NCBI GenBank assembly: GCA_030847615.1
Contig: JAUMIR010000001.1
Coordinates: 161,049,001-161,113,000 of the forward strand
Length of the DNA: 64,000 nucleotides
Direction: 5' to 3'
DNA from: Gambelia wislizenii
Lineage: Eukaryota; Chordata; Lepidosauria; Squamata; Crotaphytidae
The notes under the pieces are model-generated. The model was not told the DNA's origin, did not search any database, and saw only the letters and a program-made list of their open reading frames with translations. Positions 36,732 through 48,709 of the stretch are shown one piece after another (the stretch's first letter is position 1; the number at the start of each line of letters is the position of its first letter). Made by a program: the position numbers and the translations under genes.

Positions 36732-37178
36732 TGGGAAACGATGGGCCGTCGGTGTGGCTAAATTACCGAGGCCCCTAAGAAACCTGTCGTGGGTGAACGT
36801 GGGTGGATATCTCCGATGCCAACTCGAGTGGCAAGAGCGAAAAGATAGCAGCTACCTGCGTCCTGATTGTGTTAGATCTGAGGCCAGCTTTGGTCCATCT
36901 TAGGCATAGCTCCACCCCTTGGGAACTGACAGCCCTAGAAAAAAAATTTCCTTTGTGTTTGCACCATCATCTGAAGACTGACGGTGCCCTCATATATCCG
37001 CTTAGCGGGCTCACGGTTAGATGCTAATCTGGTCTCTACTGCTAATTGAAAGTAACCGTTTACTTTCAACATCTGCCGTTCAACTTGCACGCACAGAGCT
37101 GAAGCCAGGCTGGGCCTGGGTGATGCACCTGTCCCTGTGTTAGGAGGTTGGTTCGGCTCGGAAGCAAAACCGATGCTA

Positions 37179-37503
37179 CTACCATATCGATAATGTCTGG
37201 AAACCGAGCCCTTCGAGAAAACACTCTTGTGCTATTAGGATGATGTCTGCTCTCACCCCCCGGACTTTGTCGAGGGCCCAGGGAATCCGCTGAAGTGGCG
37301 GGGAAAAACTAGTAGGGCCTGTGGTCAGCATCTCGATAGGGCCTCCACAGCTCTCCCCTCCTGTCGCGTAGCAGGAAAAGAAGCGCAGGAGCTTGGCAAT
37401 CGCTGTAGATGCGAACAGGTCGACTAGCAGACGACTCAAGTTCTGTATGATGTTGTCGGAGACCTCCTGGTGACACCCCACTCTTCCTGATCAATGCCCG
37501 CAT
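37179..37503 (-). pseudogene. DIRS element C RNase H region fragment
   Basis: Two overlapping frames include VDLFASTAIAKLLRFFSCYA, QRIPWALDKVRGVRADIILI, matching the region after the RNase H domain in DIRS polyproteins. The frame shifts at least once within it. Confidence 0.5.
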
Positions 37504-37756
37504 GGCTAAGCCAGTCTGGCTTGAGGTTGAGCAAACACTGAAGATGTTACGTCTCTATCGAGACAAGATTCTTCTCTGCCCAAATTTCAGCAGTAAGGTT
37601 GTTTTTGCCATGAGTGCATGAGATCCGATGCCCCTTGGAGTTTAAGCGGGCCTTCGTGGTGACATAGTTGGTTCAGACAAGGACCGTGAAGGACCCTTGA
37701 AGGCTAATGGAGCCAATCTGACCGTCCTGAGTTCCAACCAATTGATGCTGTGTGTT

Positions 37757-37857
37757 GAAAGGATGGAAGACTGAGTGAACCTTGGAGCCCTTTGGAATCG
37801 AACTTGCAATGTGGTGACTTGTAGTACTGGCATTTAACCACTGCGCCACCAGGGCTT
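37757..37857 (-). mobile_element. partial tRNA-derived SINE in DIRS element C
   Basis: The reverse complement reads gccctggtggcgcagtggtt and then a B box, aagttcgattcc, like the fuller copies at 55,183 and 45,322. The 3' tail is missing. Confidence 0.65.
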
Positions 37858-38156
37858 GCCTCCGGTGTCGTCCATTTGCCCTGGGCCAGTGGGGTCCGGC
37901 TTGGGCCTCCCACCCTTGAAAGATGGCCTCTCTGGTGATCTGAACCCTTGTCCGGTTTCCACCAGGGACGGCCGCTGAAAAAACAACGCTGGCGACCACC
38001 ACCGCTGAAGCGAAGCCAGGGCCTCCTGCATGAGTCTGACTTTCCAATGTCATCTGAGGGCTATATCCTGCTGGCCTGGAAGGATAAACCACTGCGGTGC
38101 CCTGGAGTGGAATCTCGCCAACGGTTATAGATGAGTTAGATACTTGATGTCCGACT

Positions 38157-38414
38157 TCAAGGTTTTTTCAACCCCCTAAAAATCATCCGACGGATGGATC
38201 TCCTCCTCTCTAGGCCAAGACACCTGACCCTTCTCTGAATCCACGACTGGTCCCATGGATCCAGTGAGACAGAGGCAACAGGGCTCTGCCAAGGTTGACC
38301 AGGGGAAAAAACATGCCTTTGAAAGGATTTGAGCATAATCTGTACCTCCTTCTCTGCCCCCTGCTTGGATGAGGATCTTGTCAAAAAATTGTCCAAATAA
38401 GGATAGAGATGCAA
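38157..38414 (-). pseudogene. DIRS element C reverse transcriptase fragment
   Basis: The frame reads LHLYPYLDNFLTRSSSKQ (with a leading Met in place of the first part), the RT catalytic YLDD box and following helix, then EKEVQIMLKSFQRH. The second aspartate of YLDD is Asn (codon near 38,388-38,390), which would inactivate the polymerase. Confidence 0.7.
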
Positions 38415-38549
38415 CTCCTGATCACCTCCCAGGTGTTACCAGAACTATCCTGATCTTCGTGAACACTCTTGGAGCCGAGAAAAGGCACTTGTCTTTCATT
38501 CCTTCAGTGGAGAGACCTGCTGCCTACAACTTCTGGGACATCCCAGAAG

Positions 38550-41066
38550 TCACAGACCGACGCCATGGCACCTATGGGGATCCCTAGTGTAGTAGGCAAC
38601 TCTAGGATGATATCCCCTGTTGGACCATTGGTGTATATAAGCCCAACGTTGCTGCAATCTTGCCCAGTAAGGGGGCATAATCTTCGTCGAGAAAAGGACT
38701 TTCTGAAGAACCTGGTTCCGTTTTATCAGAGTCAGAACATTCTCTCTCTCCTTTCTCAACTCGTTGTTTTGTCCCTTTGTTTGCCAGGACCCGCGGTTCT
38801 GTAACGGCATCTGCCAAGAGATTCACCAGGAGATTCTCCTCAGCTGAGTCCTCAGGGGACACTCCCGAAGAAAATGGGAAGGGGGGGGTCCCTCATCCCA
38901 TTTGACTCCCTTGTTGTGGTGAAAAGATATCTCAATACCAAGTGATTGGAAAAACCTCAGCATTCCCTGATGCTCCCCTTAGAGTCAAGAAAAAATCAGT
39001 ATTAAAAGATCCATTTGAGATACTTGGATTTCAAGTGGCTACTAATGGGGTCCACTGTTCCCAATCCCCCTTTGTTGGAGGAACAAAAAGAGCAGAAAAA
39101 ACAATTGCAAAGCAGCCCTAATGGCCTCGCCTCGTCCCCATTTGGTCTGTTCCAAGCCTTCTTGCTTCCATCCTTGGGGTAGCTGGCTTCCACCCCCTCC
39201 TAGATCTCCCTAAATTGCCACGCCTGGGGATGGAGGGGTGAGAAAATTCTTGCGGTAAGGGCGCCACCCATCAATGGGGGGGAGGCGTAATGGACCCGGC
39301 CCAGTGGTGGACATGGGGTTGGATCCATGTTTCCCCCTCCCGCTGCCTCCCAAAAAGGGTGCTGTTTCCCAGGTCAGCACTCAAGGCTCTGGTGCTGGTT
39401 GGGCGCCGTGGCGGCGGTTGTCGCATTCTAGCTGGCCCCATGGTGGCAGCGGCTGTATTGGTGCACTAGTGTAGCACCTCCTTCAGCCTTGCCACCGCGC
39501 TGAAGGCCCTGTCACGCGCCCGGAGCAGGACTGGGTAAATGCCAGAGAGGCCTTCTGAGCAGCTACCCGCGGCTCGTTCCCCGAGCAGCTCTGGGTGCTC
39601 GCTAGCCTCATTGACTCCTCGGGTGCCCCTGGTCCACTCCCAGAGCAGCTCTGGATAAAGTCAGAGGAGGCCCTTTGAACAGCAGCCCTCCAGTGACCCT
39701 ACCGCGCTCCCTGAGCAGCACTGGGTAGCCCGGTGCTTCTCCACTGCTTTCTCCTTCCCCTTGCCTCTGTCCGCCAGGGCCATGAGGGATGAGTGAAGGG
39801 AAAATACAGAAAAACGCGAAGCGAAGAAGTACAACTCCCTCCTCCTTCATGAACTCCAGGCCCCACCAATGCGCCCCTAAGATTCTGAATCTTCAGTGGG
39901 TCCACGTTGCCCTCTGACTCTTCTCAGCAGAGGCGGGAATGAGGCCCAAAATAATGGAAAAACTCAGCAGGAGCTGCTCTCCTTATGGGTGAGGGAGGGT
40001 AAGGGGCCCAGTCTGGGCAAATCCTGCCTCTTTTGGTTTGACTGGAACTGTGGTTCGGTCTCTCCCGCCCCCACACCACCACCCGGTACCTCTGTGCCCT
40101 TTTCAGGGCGTCCGCCGTCCACTGCAGCGGTGCTGGTGTGGGCAGGAAGGCCGTTCTGGTTGTGGCAGCTCTGATCTGGCCCCCCTGCCACTTGCACTTG
40201 CTTGATGCTGCCTCCTCCTGAGCAGATTCCAGCACCTTCTCGCTGAGGCAGAAGGTTGTTTGGAGCAGGCGAGGGGTATGCTAGCAGTGGAAGTTTAGCT
40301 GGAACGGTTTGAGCACATACCGCTGGGGCCGGCAATCTACTTGCGTTCTCCCATACCGCCCGCGGTAGCAGTCTGGGTCCAGGCCTCCTTGCCTTCCCAG
40401 TGCTGGCCCCTCCACCCTTGTCACCTCTACGGGGTGCCTGCGATGGCTTGGAGGCCGATGAGGGCCCCGTGGGTGGGTAGGGTAAAGGGCTGGGACCGCA
40501 GGCAGCATCGCCTGGACTCCCCCCCGGATCAACTCGCCGGCTTCCCTCAGGCTAGGCTGGATCAGGCTCGCAGCCAGACATTTCGCTGCCCCCTGGCCAC
40601 CAGACTCCTTACCCACTTAGGGGCCGAGTAGAGTCCCCCCTTCCCTGAAGTCCCGGTCCCCCGGGGCCTGAGCCCCACTCACGGCTCCACCATCTGCCGC
40701 CTCAGCTCGTCAGGTCCTTCGTTGTTGTGGGGGGGAGGTCAGGGTCACCTGCGCCATGGAGCACATCCCATTGCAGGGACGGTCCATACCTCCTCTTCCC
40801 AGGGAGGGCGCCCGGCAGACTCCTCTTCCCGGCCGTCTCTTCAACCCCATGGGTGGAGCAGGCTCGGGGCGCGAACAGCAACGGCTGGGTCGGGGGGCTT
40901 CTCCCCCTTGTCCAACCCCTTCTAGCCGCTGCCGCTTTGCGAAGGTCCTTTCTTGCTGCTGCCCTGGGCACCGGGTGCCTTCGCTCCAGCTTCCTTCCTC
41001 AGAAGCACCTCTGCTCCTGCAGCTGAACTTGCAATAATAGTATCTGTTTCCTCTTGGAGTACTCAT
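38550..41066 (-). pseudogene. DIRS element C gag-like region
   Basis: The GC-rich region holds a patchwork of minus-strand frames. Near its downstream end, 38,862-38,602 reads an acidic stretch followed by DEDYAPLLGKIAATLGL, resembling the gag-like domain of vertebrate DIRS. The N-terminal cysteine cluster seen in element B is not clearly preserved. Confidence 0.5.
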
Positions 41067-41628
41067 CCTCCTGGCTCCCTGCGTGGCCTTTTTCTTTCTT
41101 TCTTTTTAATTTTATTTTTAAATATTTTCAAATGGGTCCAAGATGGCCCCGGCCACATGGAGGAGGAAATAAGAGAGGACAAGGGAAAATACACGTCCTA
41201 CCAGGAGCGTAGGCAGGAAACAGACTGGCCAGCAGGGGGGTCGTCCCTCCTGGGGGAAACCACTGGTGGTCAGTCTTTTCAAAATAAAAGTCTGTTACCT
41301 GCATACCAGGAGCAAGTGGGAGGGACAACCCAAGCATACGGATGCTCTGGAGCCCTCTCCGCTGGGAAATCTGATGACTAACTGCCACAGAAACAATTCT
41401 ACCATTATTGAATTGACAAATAAGAGAAATCAATTATCTTGAAAGACATGCAAGAGGCTGACAGATCAATTCAACACAACATTTTACAGTCCATTACTGT
41501 CACATCCCAATGAAGAATATTAGAATTACCAAACCTCATAAAAGAACTTTCCTATACATTTACTTGAGAAGGGTTATCAATATGCTGCCATGACTTAGAA
41601 AATTCTATTTTGCCCACATGCACCATCA

Positions 41629-41860
41629 TACAGTTGGCCCTCTGTATCCACGGATTGGTATCTACGGATTCTACCTTCCATAGCTTGAAAATATTCCCCA
41701 AAAAATAAATTCCAAGAAGCAAGCCTTGATTTTCCAATTTTATATAAGGGACCCCATTTTACTATGCCATTGTATATAATGGGACTTGAGCATCCACAGA
41801 TTTTGGTATCCACATGGGATCCTGGAACTAAACTCCAGTGGATACCAAGGACCCACTGTA
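41629..41860. mobile_element. Tigger-like short TIR element
   Basis: It runs from TA-CAGTTGGCCCTCTGTATCC to ccaaggacccactg-TA, with internal gcttgaaaatattcc and tatataagggaccccatttt. A sister copy is at 56,645-56,904. Confidence 0.7.
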
Positions 41861-43157
41861 GTATCACAGATGTGGGGAAAATGTGACTTGTCCAACAACA
41901 TTTGAAGGCCCACACATTCCTCATTTCTGTCCTTCTGATATTACCTGTGGCTCTACAGTAGGCTGTCTGGCTATAATCACCCCATCAAGTCTCATGTTAC
42001 TGTTATGCATCATTTATTTGCAAGACACCAGTCCTAAGGAAACCACTAACCTGACAGTACTGTCTTATTTAGGACATTATGGATCTATAGATATATTCCA
42101 CTCGAATATGGAGTAAAAGTTACTGATATTAATTCGATCATATCACTGTACCTCTTTGTCCAAAGTTAGACTTTTCATCAGCATTCCTAGTCAAGATCCT
42201 CAGGAGTAGAAGTCTTTAACTTCCCTCCCTTCCTTTCTAGAAATTCCAGTTAAGATAGCTGAATGTTCCACAGCTAAAATCCACTACTCTCACCTCCACT
42301 ACTGATCCTGATCAGGATTGCATGTGTAGCCACCAACACATCTCTCTCTGTGGGTCTCAGACCCTAAGAGGCTACCCATCCCTGTTTAAACTACAGTCAG
42401 TAGATGTACCTGAATAGAATATATTTTATTTATGCATTAGGTGTCCAGTAATTCGCAAAGGCAGCTTTCTTCTGTACCTAGCCTATCTAATCTACAAACC
42501 AATGCCTTGGGATCACATTATGAGGCACAAATGTGAACATTCCACTTCTGCCTCTGTCTAGGATGGTGGCGGAAGAAGACAACCATTGTCCAAGGTCATA
42601 GCTCCCATAACAGTGTAAGAACAGGTGTTCTTCAGCCAGTCACACCCTCATTCTCTGAAACGAATGGTCTGTCTAAGTCTGTCACCTGTTTACCTCTTCA
42701 GGTGACCTAATTCCTATCTCCCACCCACATATGGTGATAGCATATATGACTGCACTGTTATCAGCTGAGCATAATGCTGCCTGTGGTATTCATTCACAAA
42801 GAAACACCTTTCCCTCCCTGTTGTGGTGAAACTATGAATGTCATGTCCTTTTTAGAGTAGAAGAACTGACATCACAAACCATTTGGGGCATTACCAACAT
42901 CCTGAACCCTGACCTAAAGAATGCTGGAAATATTCCATCCCAGTCTGGCAAGTCTCTCATAAGAGTTGTACCATATTCTTTGCAGCTCAAGGAAACATAG
43001 CACTGGAAAAAACAGCCATACCACAAAGCTACCCCAGCTGCCTATGAACACTTTCAAGGGTCAGGAAAATCAATGAAAGCAGAATAGTACTTAATCCTTA
43101 GCTAGCTACATCGCTCAGTCTGAGTATTTTTTTAAAAAAAAATGCTATAAGAACAGG

Positions 43158-43375
43158 TGAGACCATGTGGTATAATGGTTGGACTACAATTCTGGAAAGC
43201 AAGGGTTCAAATCCTTGCTCAGCCATGGAAACCTAGTGGGAAATCTAGAGAGAGTCACACTCTCTCAGCTTAAGAGGAAGGCAATGGCAAACTCTCTCTG
43301 AGTAAATCTTGCCAAGAAAACACTATGATAGATGGGAGTCAACTTGAAGGCACATAAAAATAACCAATAAGAATA
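43158..43375 (+). mobile_element. tRNA-headed SINE with shared tail
   Basis: The A box-like tggtataatggttggac and B box gggttcaaatcc lie at 43,168-43,212. The body has gtcacactctctcagcttaa and the tail caacttgaaggcacataaaa. The tail matches the 5S-headed SINE at 19,860. Confidence 0.65.
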
Positions 43376-44389
43376 GTGACCATGTTATCCTGGTTCTACT
43401 TAAAACTTCTAGCATCCAAAACAAGGACAATCCACTTGTTTTCCATACACATGGAATGCTGTTTTTATCAACTTCAATTTTATACAAAATGTTTTCAATC
43501 ATTAAAGACTGTCATTATTGTCGTACGCATACTTACTCAGAAATGGATTCCACTCAATTTAATCAAAATATGCTTAGGAACTGCAGCCAAAATAGCCTCC
43601 AGAATAACTTTATATTATTTGATCCATCTTTACTTAGGAGTAAAATCGCATTAGGATAAGTGGGACTCAGTAAAAAAAAATAAGTATGAGCAGCACTAAG
43701 ACAACATGGCAGCTGTACTTTATGAAATTAAACTACCGTCTATCTCAGCTACACAAGTCTATCAACCAATTAAGCTTTGGGGGATCAATTGGAAATCTGC
43801 GTATTCGTGCTTTGTGCTGCCTCAACAGTATGCCTCAAGCATTATCCAAGTTTGTTTGGGAACAAGGAACACAAACATTTGAAATTCTGCTGCTGAAGAG
43901 TTTCTCTCTTCTTAACCAAGTCAACGTATTGATCTTAAAAGGATAACTCCTTGAAAACAATACAAGGAATTCTGTCTCTAGATGTGAGAGAGTCTGGGAG
44001 GGAAGCTTCCACTCCTACATTCAGAGCTCCTACTTTTCATACTATTTAGCAGGGAAGGAAGAAAAAAAGCACTCTGGACAATCACATACAAATGAAACAA
44101 ATGGAGATAATGTGGTGAAACTGACTAAATACACTCCAATCTCTGATATGTTGTTCTGAGAAAAGCCTGAGAGAAGTTATTTCATCCTCTGAGACTCAGA
44201 TAAGAAGTTTTATCATTAAAACAGAAGAGTTTTTAATGCTTTTCCCAAGGTTCCATCAGAGCATACCATCTGCTCAAACAGTAAACAACTTAGCTATATA
44301 CTTGTGATGTGGATCTACTCAAATAACTGTTGTTTCTACAACACAGATAAGACATGCTCTAGCATGTTCTAGGAACATCTGAGACCTTT

Positions 44390-44700
44390 TCTTCAGCTGC
44401 CCCTAAACTGTGGAACAACCTGTCAGAAGAGATTTGACAGCTGAATATGCTGTTTGAATTTAAAACAGCATTAAAAAAAACAGTCTTTTCCGGTAGACCT
44501 ATCCAGATGATTTTTGAATTATTAATTTTAAAGTAGGGTTTATTTTAATATGTATTGATTTGATATGCTCTTTTAAACTGACATTATGTGTTTTTAACTG
44601 ATGTCACACGTATTTTAATCTGTTGCTGTTCTCTGCCTCAATCCATGGGGAGAAGCAGGCTAAGAAATAATAACAACAACAACAACAACAACAATGTATA
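44390..44700 (+). pseudogene. L2-like LINE 3' end
   Basis: A plus-strand frame reads LWNNLSEEI-like sequence and FEFKTALKKTVFSGRPIQ, the C-terminus of L2 ORF2. It is followed by an AT-rich UTR ending gagaagcaggctaagaaata and AAC repeats. A second copy lies at 50,985. Confidence 0.6.
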
Positions 44701-45015
44701 GATGTTTCTATGCTAATACCAGAAGCCTCTGAGAGAAAATGGGAGCTGAAGCGGTTTTAATGGAAAACAAAAGTATAATAGCCATAACAGAAATCTTGTA
44801 GAATAGAAAGAAACAGTAGGATATGATCATTTTAAAACATAAAGAGCAAAATCTAATTTATACTCCCAGCTAGAATAAACTAACCAATAGCCTTTATCTT
44901 GAGAGCATGGCCGCTTAGAGTGTCTAAAGGCAGACATTCCTCATACCAGGAAGATCCTTGCCGTGAGCCCACTCTCCCACCTTTCTCTTGAGAGGTGAAC
45001 ATTGCCAGAGGTCTA

Positions 45016-46572
45016 TACAGTCGCCCCTTCCCATTTGCATATTTTCCTTTCACGGTTTTGTGTATTCGTGGAGTTGGAAAAGGAAGAATGGGAAGGGGCA
45101 ACTTTAATTAACAACATGTACCTTGGCACCTCCCTCCATCCACTTTAATTGTCTGGGTGGCCGCAGGCGCGGCATGGGTGCTGCAGACACAAGAGGAGCT
45201 GCGGCGCATTGCCCACTGGCTGCTGGACCAGGCACTCCAGCTCCAAGGTCTGCCCTGGGGAGCCTTCCTCGTCCTCAGCCATGGGCAGAGCTGGAGCAGA
45301 AGCAGGCCAGGACGGTGAGGAGGATTTATTTATTTATTTATTTATTTATACCCCGCTCTTCAGCCTCAAGGCTATCAGAGCGGCTTACAAATTGTTTTTT
45401 AAGCAATAGCTATTTACATGTCTACACTGCATTAAGCAGTTTCCAATGTGTGTTAGCTAATTGCCCCCCACAAGCTGGGTACTCATTTTACCAACCTACG
45501 AAAGGATGGAAGGCTGAGTGAACCTTGGAGCCCGCTGGAATCGAACTTGCAACATGGTAACTTGCAGGACTGGCATTTAACCACTGCGCCACCAGGGCTC
45601 ACCTTCCATCACCTTCCCAGGTAGCCAAAGGGGGAGGCAGGGAGGATGGTGGGGCCAGTGGAGGGGCTTTTCCTCAGTGACCACCTAGCCCACCTTCGCC
45701 CCACCGGCCTCCTCCTTCGCCAGCACCGGGGAGTGCTTGGCTTCTGGGGCTGGCAGTGACGGCGGAGGCTCTGGCTTGACCTTGGCCCATCTCCACCGGG
45801 GGACCCTGACTGCCGATAATGCGGTGGTGGTAGCAGCCAAGAAGATGCTTTGGAAGCTGAGGAGGGCATCCTCAGCTTCTAAAGTGTCTTCTTGGCCACT
45901 GCCATGTCGTCGGGGGCCAAGAGGAGGCTTTGGAAGCTGAGGAGGGCTTCCTCAACTTCCAAAGCGTCTTCTCAGCCGCCGCCACCACCTCGTCAGGGGC
46001 CAGGTTCCACCGGCGGAGATGGGCCAAGTTGAAGCTGGAGTCTCCGCTGTCGCCACCCTCTGGCAAGCCAAGCCCTCCCTGATGCCAGCGGAGGAGGATG
46101 GCGGGGTGAAGGCGGGCCCGGCGGTCACTGAGGAAGCCCCTCTGCCGGCCCCTCTGGCTCCTGGAGAAGGCTATGGTTCGTCAGCCTCCTCGCCATCCTG
46201 GCCCGCTCCAGCTCCTCCCATGGCCGAGGGCGAGGATGGCTCCCCAGGAGCGGAGCCAGAGCTGGAGTGCCCACTGTGTCTGGTCCGGCAGCTGGCGGGC
46301 AATGCGCCGTGGCTCCTCTTGTGCAGTGCCTGCCTCTGGCAGAACCTCCACATCAAGATTGGGTGATTCGCCTCCTCACAAGGAGGAAAATAGGGAGAGG
46401 ATAGCACTCCCCTGCCCTCAAATCTCAGCGGCGGAGACCAGGAGAAAAAGGAGAAAAGTCCCCTTCATGAGAGTCTCCCTGTTTTTTGCATACATTCTTT
46501 TTATTCACTTTTTTTTTTTACTATCAGGGGTCCTGCACCCCTGAACCCCATGAATGGGAAGGGGCGACTGTA
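45016..46572. mobile_element. fold-back TIR element with nested SINE
   Basis: The ends are TA-CAGTCGCCCCTTCCCATTT and GGGAAGGGGCGACTG-TA. GC-rich inner arms (about 45,150-45,320 and 46,165-46,370) are inverted copies of each other, sharing ccagctccaag/gagctgg and gcgccgtggctcctcttgtg-type sequence, plus smaller palindromes at 45,840-45,990. A SINE sits at 45,322-45,600. An inner copy of the right end at about 45,085-45,103 may mark a smaller related element. ORFs here are by-products of GC content. Confidence 0.65.
45322..45600 (-). mobile_element. tRNA-derived SINE, full length
   Basis: The reverse complement starts gccctggtggcgcagtggtt, has the B box caagttcgattcca, the body tgagtacccagcttgtgggg, and ends gctgaagagcggggtataaa with a TAAA tail. 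It is the same family as 55,183 and 55,514. Confidence 0.8.
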
Positions 46573-46584
46573 ACTGCTGGAATG

Positions 46585-46835
46585 TAGCAGCCATTCTATG
46601 AAGGAGAGATCATCAGTACTCAAGATAAATCACTGTCAAAGATCCCTCAGTAGACGTGAGAGGGACCTATAAAAGTAGGCTTTGCAGTATTAGTTCTTTG
46701 TCCCTGAGTAGGCACCTCCATGTTAACATGGAATATTTTTTGTATCTCTGTATTCTGGATTAAAACTACGCCTGATTCAAGAAACGTTGCTGTCTATTGC
46801 CTTTGTCTGTGACTCTGAGGCTGTCCACTGTTTGG
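46585..46835 (+). repeat. possible solo LTR
   Basis: TATA-like gacctataaaagtaggcttt at about 46,668 is followed by ggattaaaactacgcctgat and gaaacgttgctgtctattgc, resembling a U3-R-U5 order. No internal region or second LTR is seen. Confidence 0.3.
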
Positions 46836-46879
46836 AGAGTACAGGTGACAATGGAAGGGTGGGTTTATCGAGTTCTTAT

Positions 46880-47583
46880 TGATTCAGTAGGTCTAATCTA
46901 GTTAAGAAAAGCAACTGAATTTAGGCCAAACTTTATAGGAATGATAGGGAAGGGCATAATGGAAATGGTGATGCTCTCTGTTAGGGAGAACATTGTGCTG
47001 AGTTTTAAAAGGGGTTGACTCCCCCAAAGAATCACTAAAAATACCAGGTTCCAAAAGTCATTTAGTACTGACATGCTTTTAAATCCCACACAATGAAACT
47101 GATTAAACAACAGGAAGCAGAGATTAGGAATAAATAAGCAGTTCTCACAACGGAAAGATGTAAAGCAATGAGATCTCTCAACTATCTGTATTGCAATTGG
47201 CATTTGTTAACTTATTCCTAAATGATGTAGAGTCAGCAGTGAGGTGACTAAGTCTGCTGAAGATACTATATTATTTAGTTAAGAACAAAAATGGACTGTA
47301 AAGAGCTCCAAAATGACCTCTTTAAATTGAAAGAATGAGCATTATAACAGAAAATGGGATTTAGTGTGAGCAAGTATATATTGAAGTATATCAAAACCAA
47401 AAATCCTGAGTTGGCAGAAAGGGATCTTGAGGTTGTCAGCGTAACTGGAAATGCTGATCTACTCTGCAGTTACTGTATATAAAAAAAGAGTGAATTCCAT
47501 GTTAGACATCATTGGAAACAGAATTGAAAATAAAACTGTCTACAAATCCATGGTGTGACCACATCTGGAATACCGTGTACATT
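46880..47583 (+). pseudogene. CR1/L3-like LINE remnant, left part
   Basis: Broken ORF2-type sequence with catcattggaaacagaattg and catctggaataccgtgtaca, typical of CR1/L3 RT 3' regions. It continues after the Penelope insertion at about 49,811. Confidence 0.5.
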
Positions 47584-48156
47584 GATTTTCCTTGGGGTTT
47601 TTTTCCAGAGTGTGAGGCCATGTTCTGAGATAGTTTCTTTCTGACGTTTCACCTGCATCTGTGGCTGGCATCTTCAGAGAATGGTTGGGTAGGTGTGTGT
47701 GTGGAGTTGATATGCTGTGAACCCGTTGGGGAGAATATGTAAATTTGTGTAATTGAATGGTTAGTTTCTGGGTATAGAAATGCAAGGCTCGTTAGTGTCT
47801 GTTTGGCTAGTGGTTGGTTGGTGGACCATTATCTGCTGGGAATCCCCCTGTCCCTGTGTGGAATTCTTTTGTAACTGTTGAGTTTTGATTCTATTGTATT
47901 TCAAAACTGGGAGCCAGATTTTATTTACTTTTAAGGTTTCTTTTTTCCTGTTGAAGTTGTCCAGGTGTTTGTGGATTTCAATAGCTTCTCTGTGCATTCT
48001 GACATGCTAGTTGTTGGCCTGGTCTAGAATTTCTGTGTTTTCAAATAGCATTTTGTGTCCAGGTTGGTTTATAACATGTTCTGCTACTCTGGTTTTTCTG
48101 GCTGGCCCAGTCTGCAGTGTCTCTCATGTTCCTTGATTCGTGTTTGCACACTGCGT

Positions 48157-48697
48157 TTAGTGGTCTGTATGTAAACTTGTCCACAGCTGCATGGTATGCA
48201 GTAAACCCCTGCAGCTGTGAGAGGGTCTTTTGTCCTTTGCTGAGCGTAGCATTTCTTGGATTTTCTTGGTTGGTCTATAGATTGTTTGGAGGTTGTGTTT
48301 CCTCATCAGTTTCCCTATTCTGTCTATGACTCCTTTGATGTAAGGTAAAAATACTTTCCCTTTGAGTGGCTGTTTTTCTTCTTCATTCCTGTGGTTTTTT
48401 CTAGGTCTGGCTGCTCTTGTGATGTCTGATCTGGAGTAACCCTTAGCCTGTAGGGCCCAGTTTAGGTGCCTCAGTTCGTCCTCCATGTAGTGGGGTTCAC
48501 AGATCCTTTTTGCACAGTCTACCAATGTTTTTATTGTGCTTCTTTTTTGTCCTGGGTGATGACTGGAGTTCTTGTGTAGGTATCTGTCCGTGTATGTGGG
48601 TTTTCTGTATACCTTGTGGCCTAACCCTTGGTTTGGTTTACGGATGACTAGGACATCCAAGAATGGCAGTGTTCCTTCCTTCTCTTTTTCCATTGTG
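48157..48697 (-). pseudogene. Penelope RT C-terminus and start of GIY-YIG domain
   Basis: It reads MEKEKEGTLPFLDVLVIRKP, YRKPTYTDRYLHKNSSHHPG, RICEPHYMEDELRHLNWALQ and IYRPTKKIQEMLRSAKDKRP, a continuous Penelope RT tail. A frameshift near 48,220 is followed in another frame by GVYCIPCSCGQVYI, the start of the GIY-YIG endonuclease, which then degrades. NIQFTMEKE is continuous with the RT core once the 48,710-49,410 insertion is removed. Confidence 0.8.
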
Positions 48698-48709
48698 AAT
48701 TGGATATTT

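Larger units (their letters stand above)
35655..41385 (-). mobile_element. DIRS-like element C, near full length, decayed
   Basis: Inverted terminal repeats of about 150 bp pair 35,668-35,823 with 41,222-41,377 (gtatgcttgggttgtccctc, ttttattttgaaaag and ctggccagt in both). An internal complementary region at about 35,975-36,060 repeats the end motifs. Minus-strand order is gag-like (41,066-38,550), RT (about 38,414-38,157), RNase H (37,503-37,179) and tyrosine recombinase (36,731-35,879). Several frameshifts and stops are present. About 5.7 kb long, on the same strand as TTK in intron 1. Confidence 0.8.

Noticed and set aside
39274..41037. GC-rich ORFs on both strands suggesting a host gene
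   Set aside because: The block lies between the DIRS C terminal repeat and its RT, where its gag-like region belongs, and frames are short and mutually overlapping.
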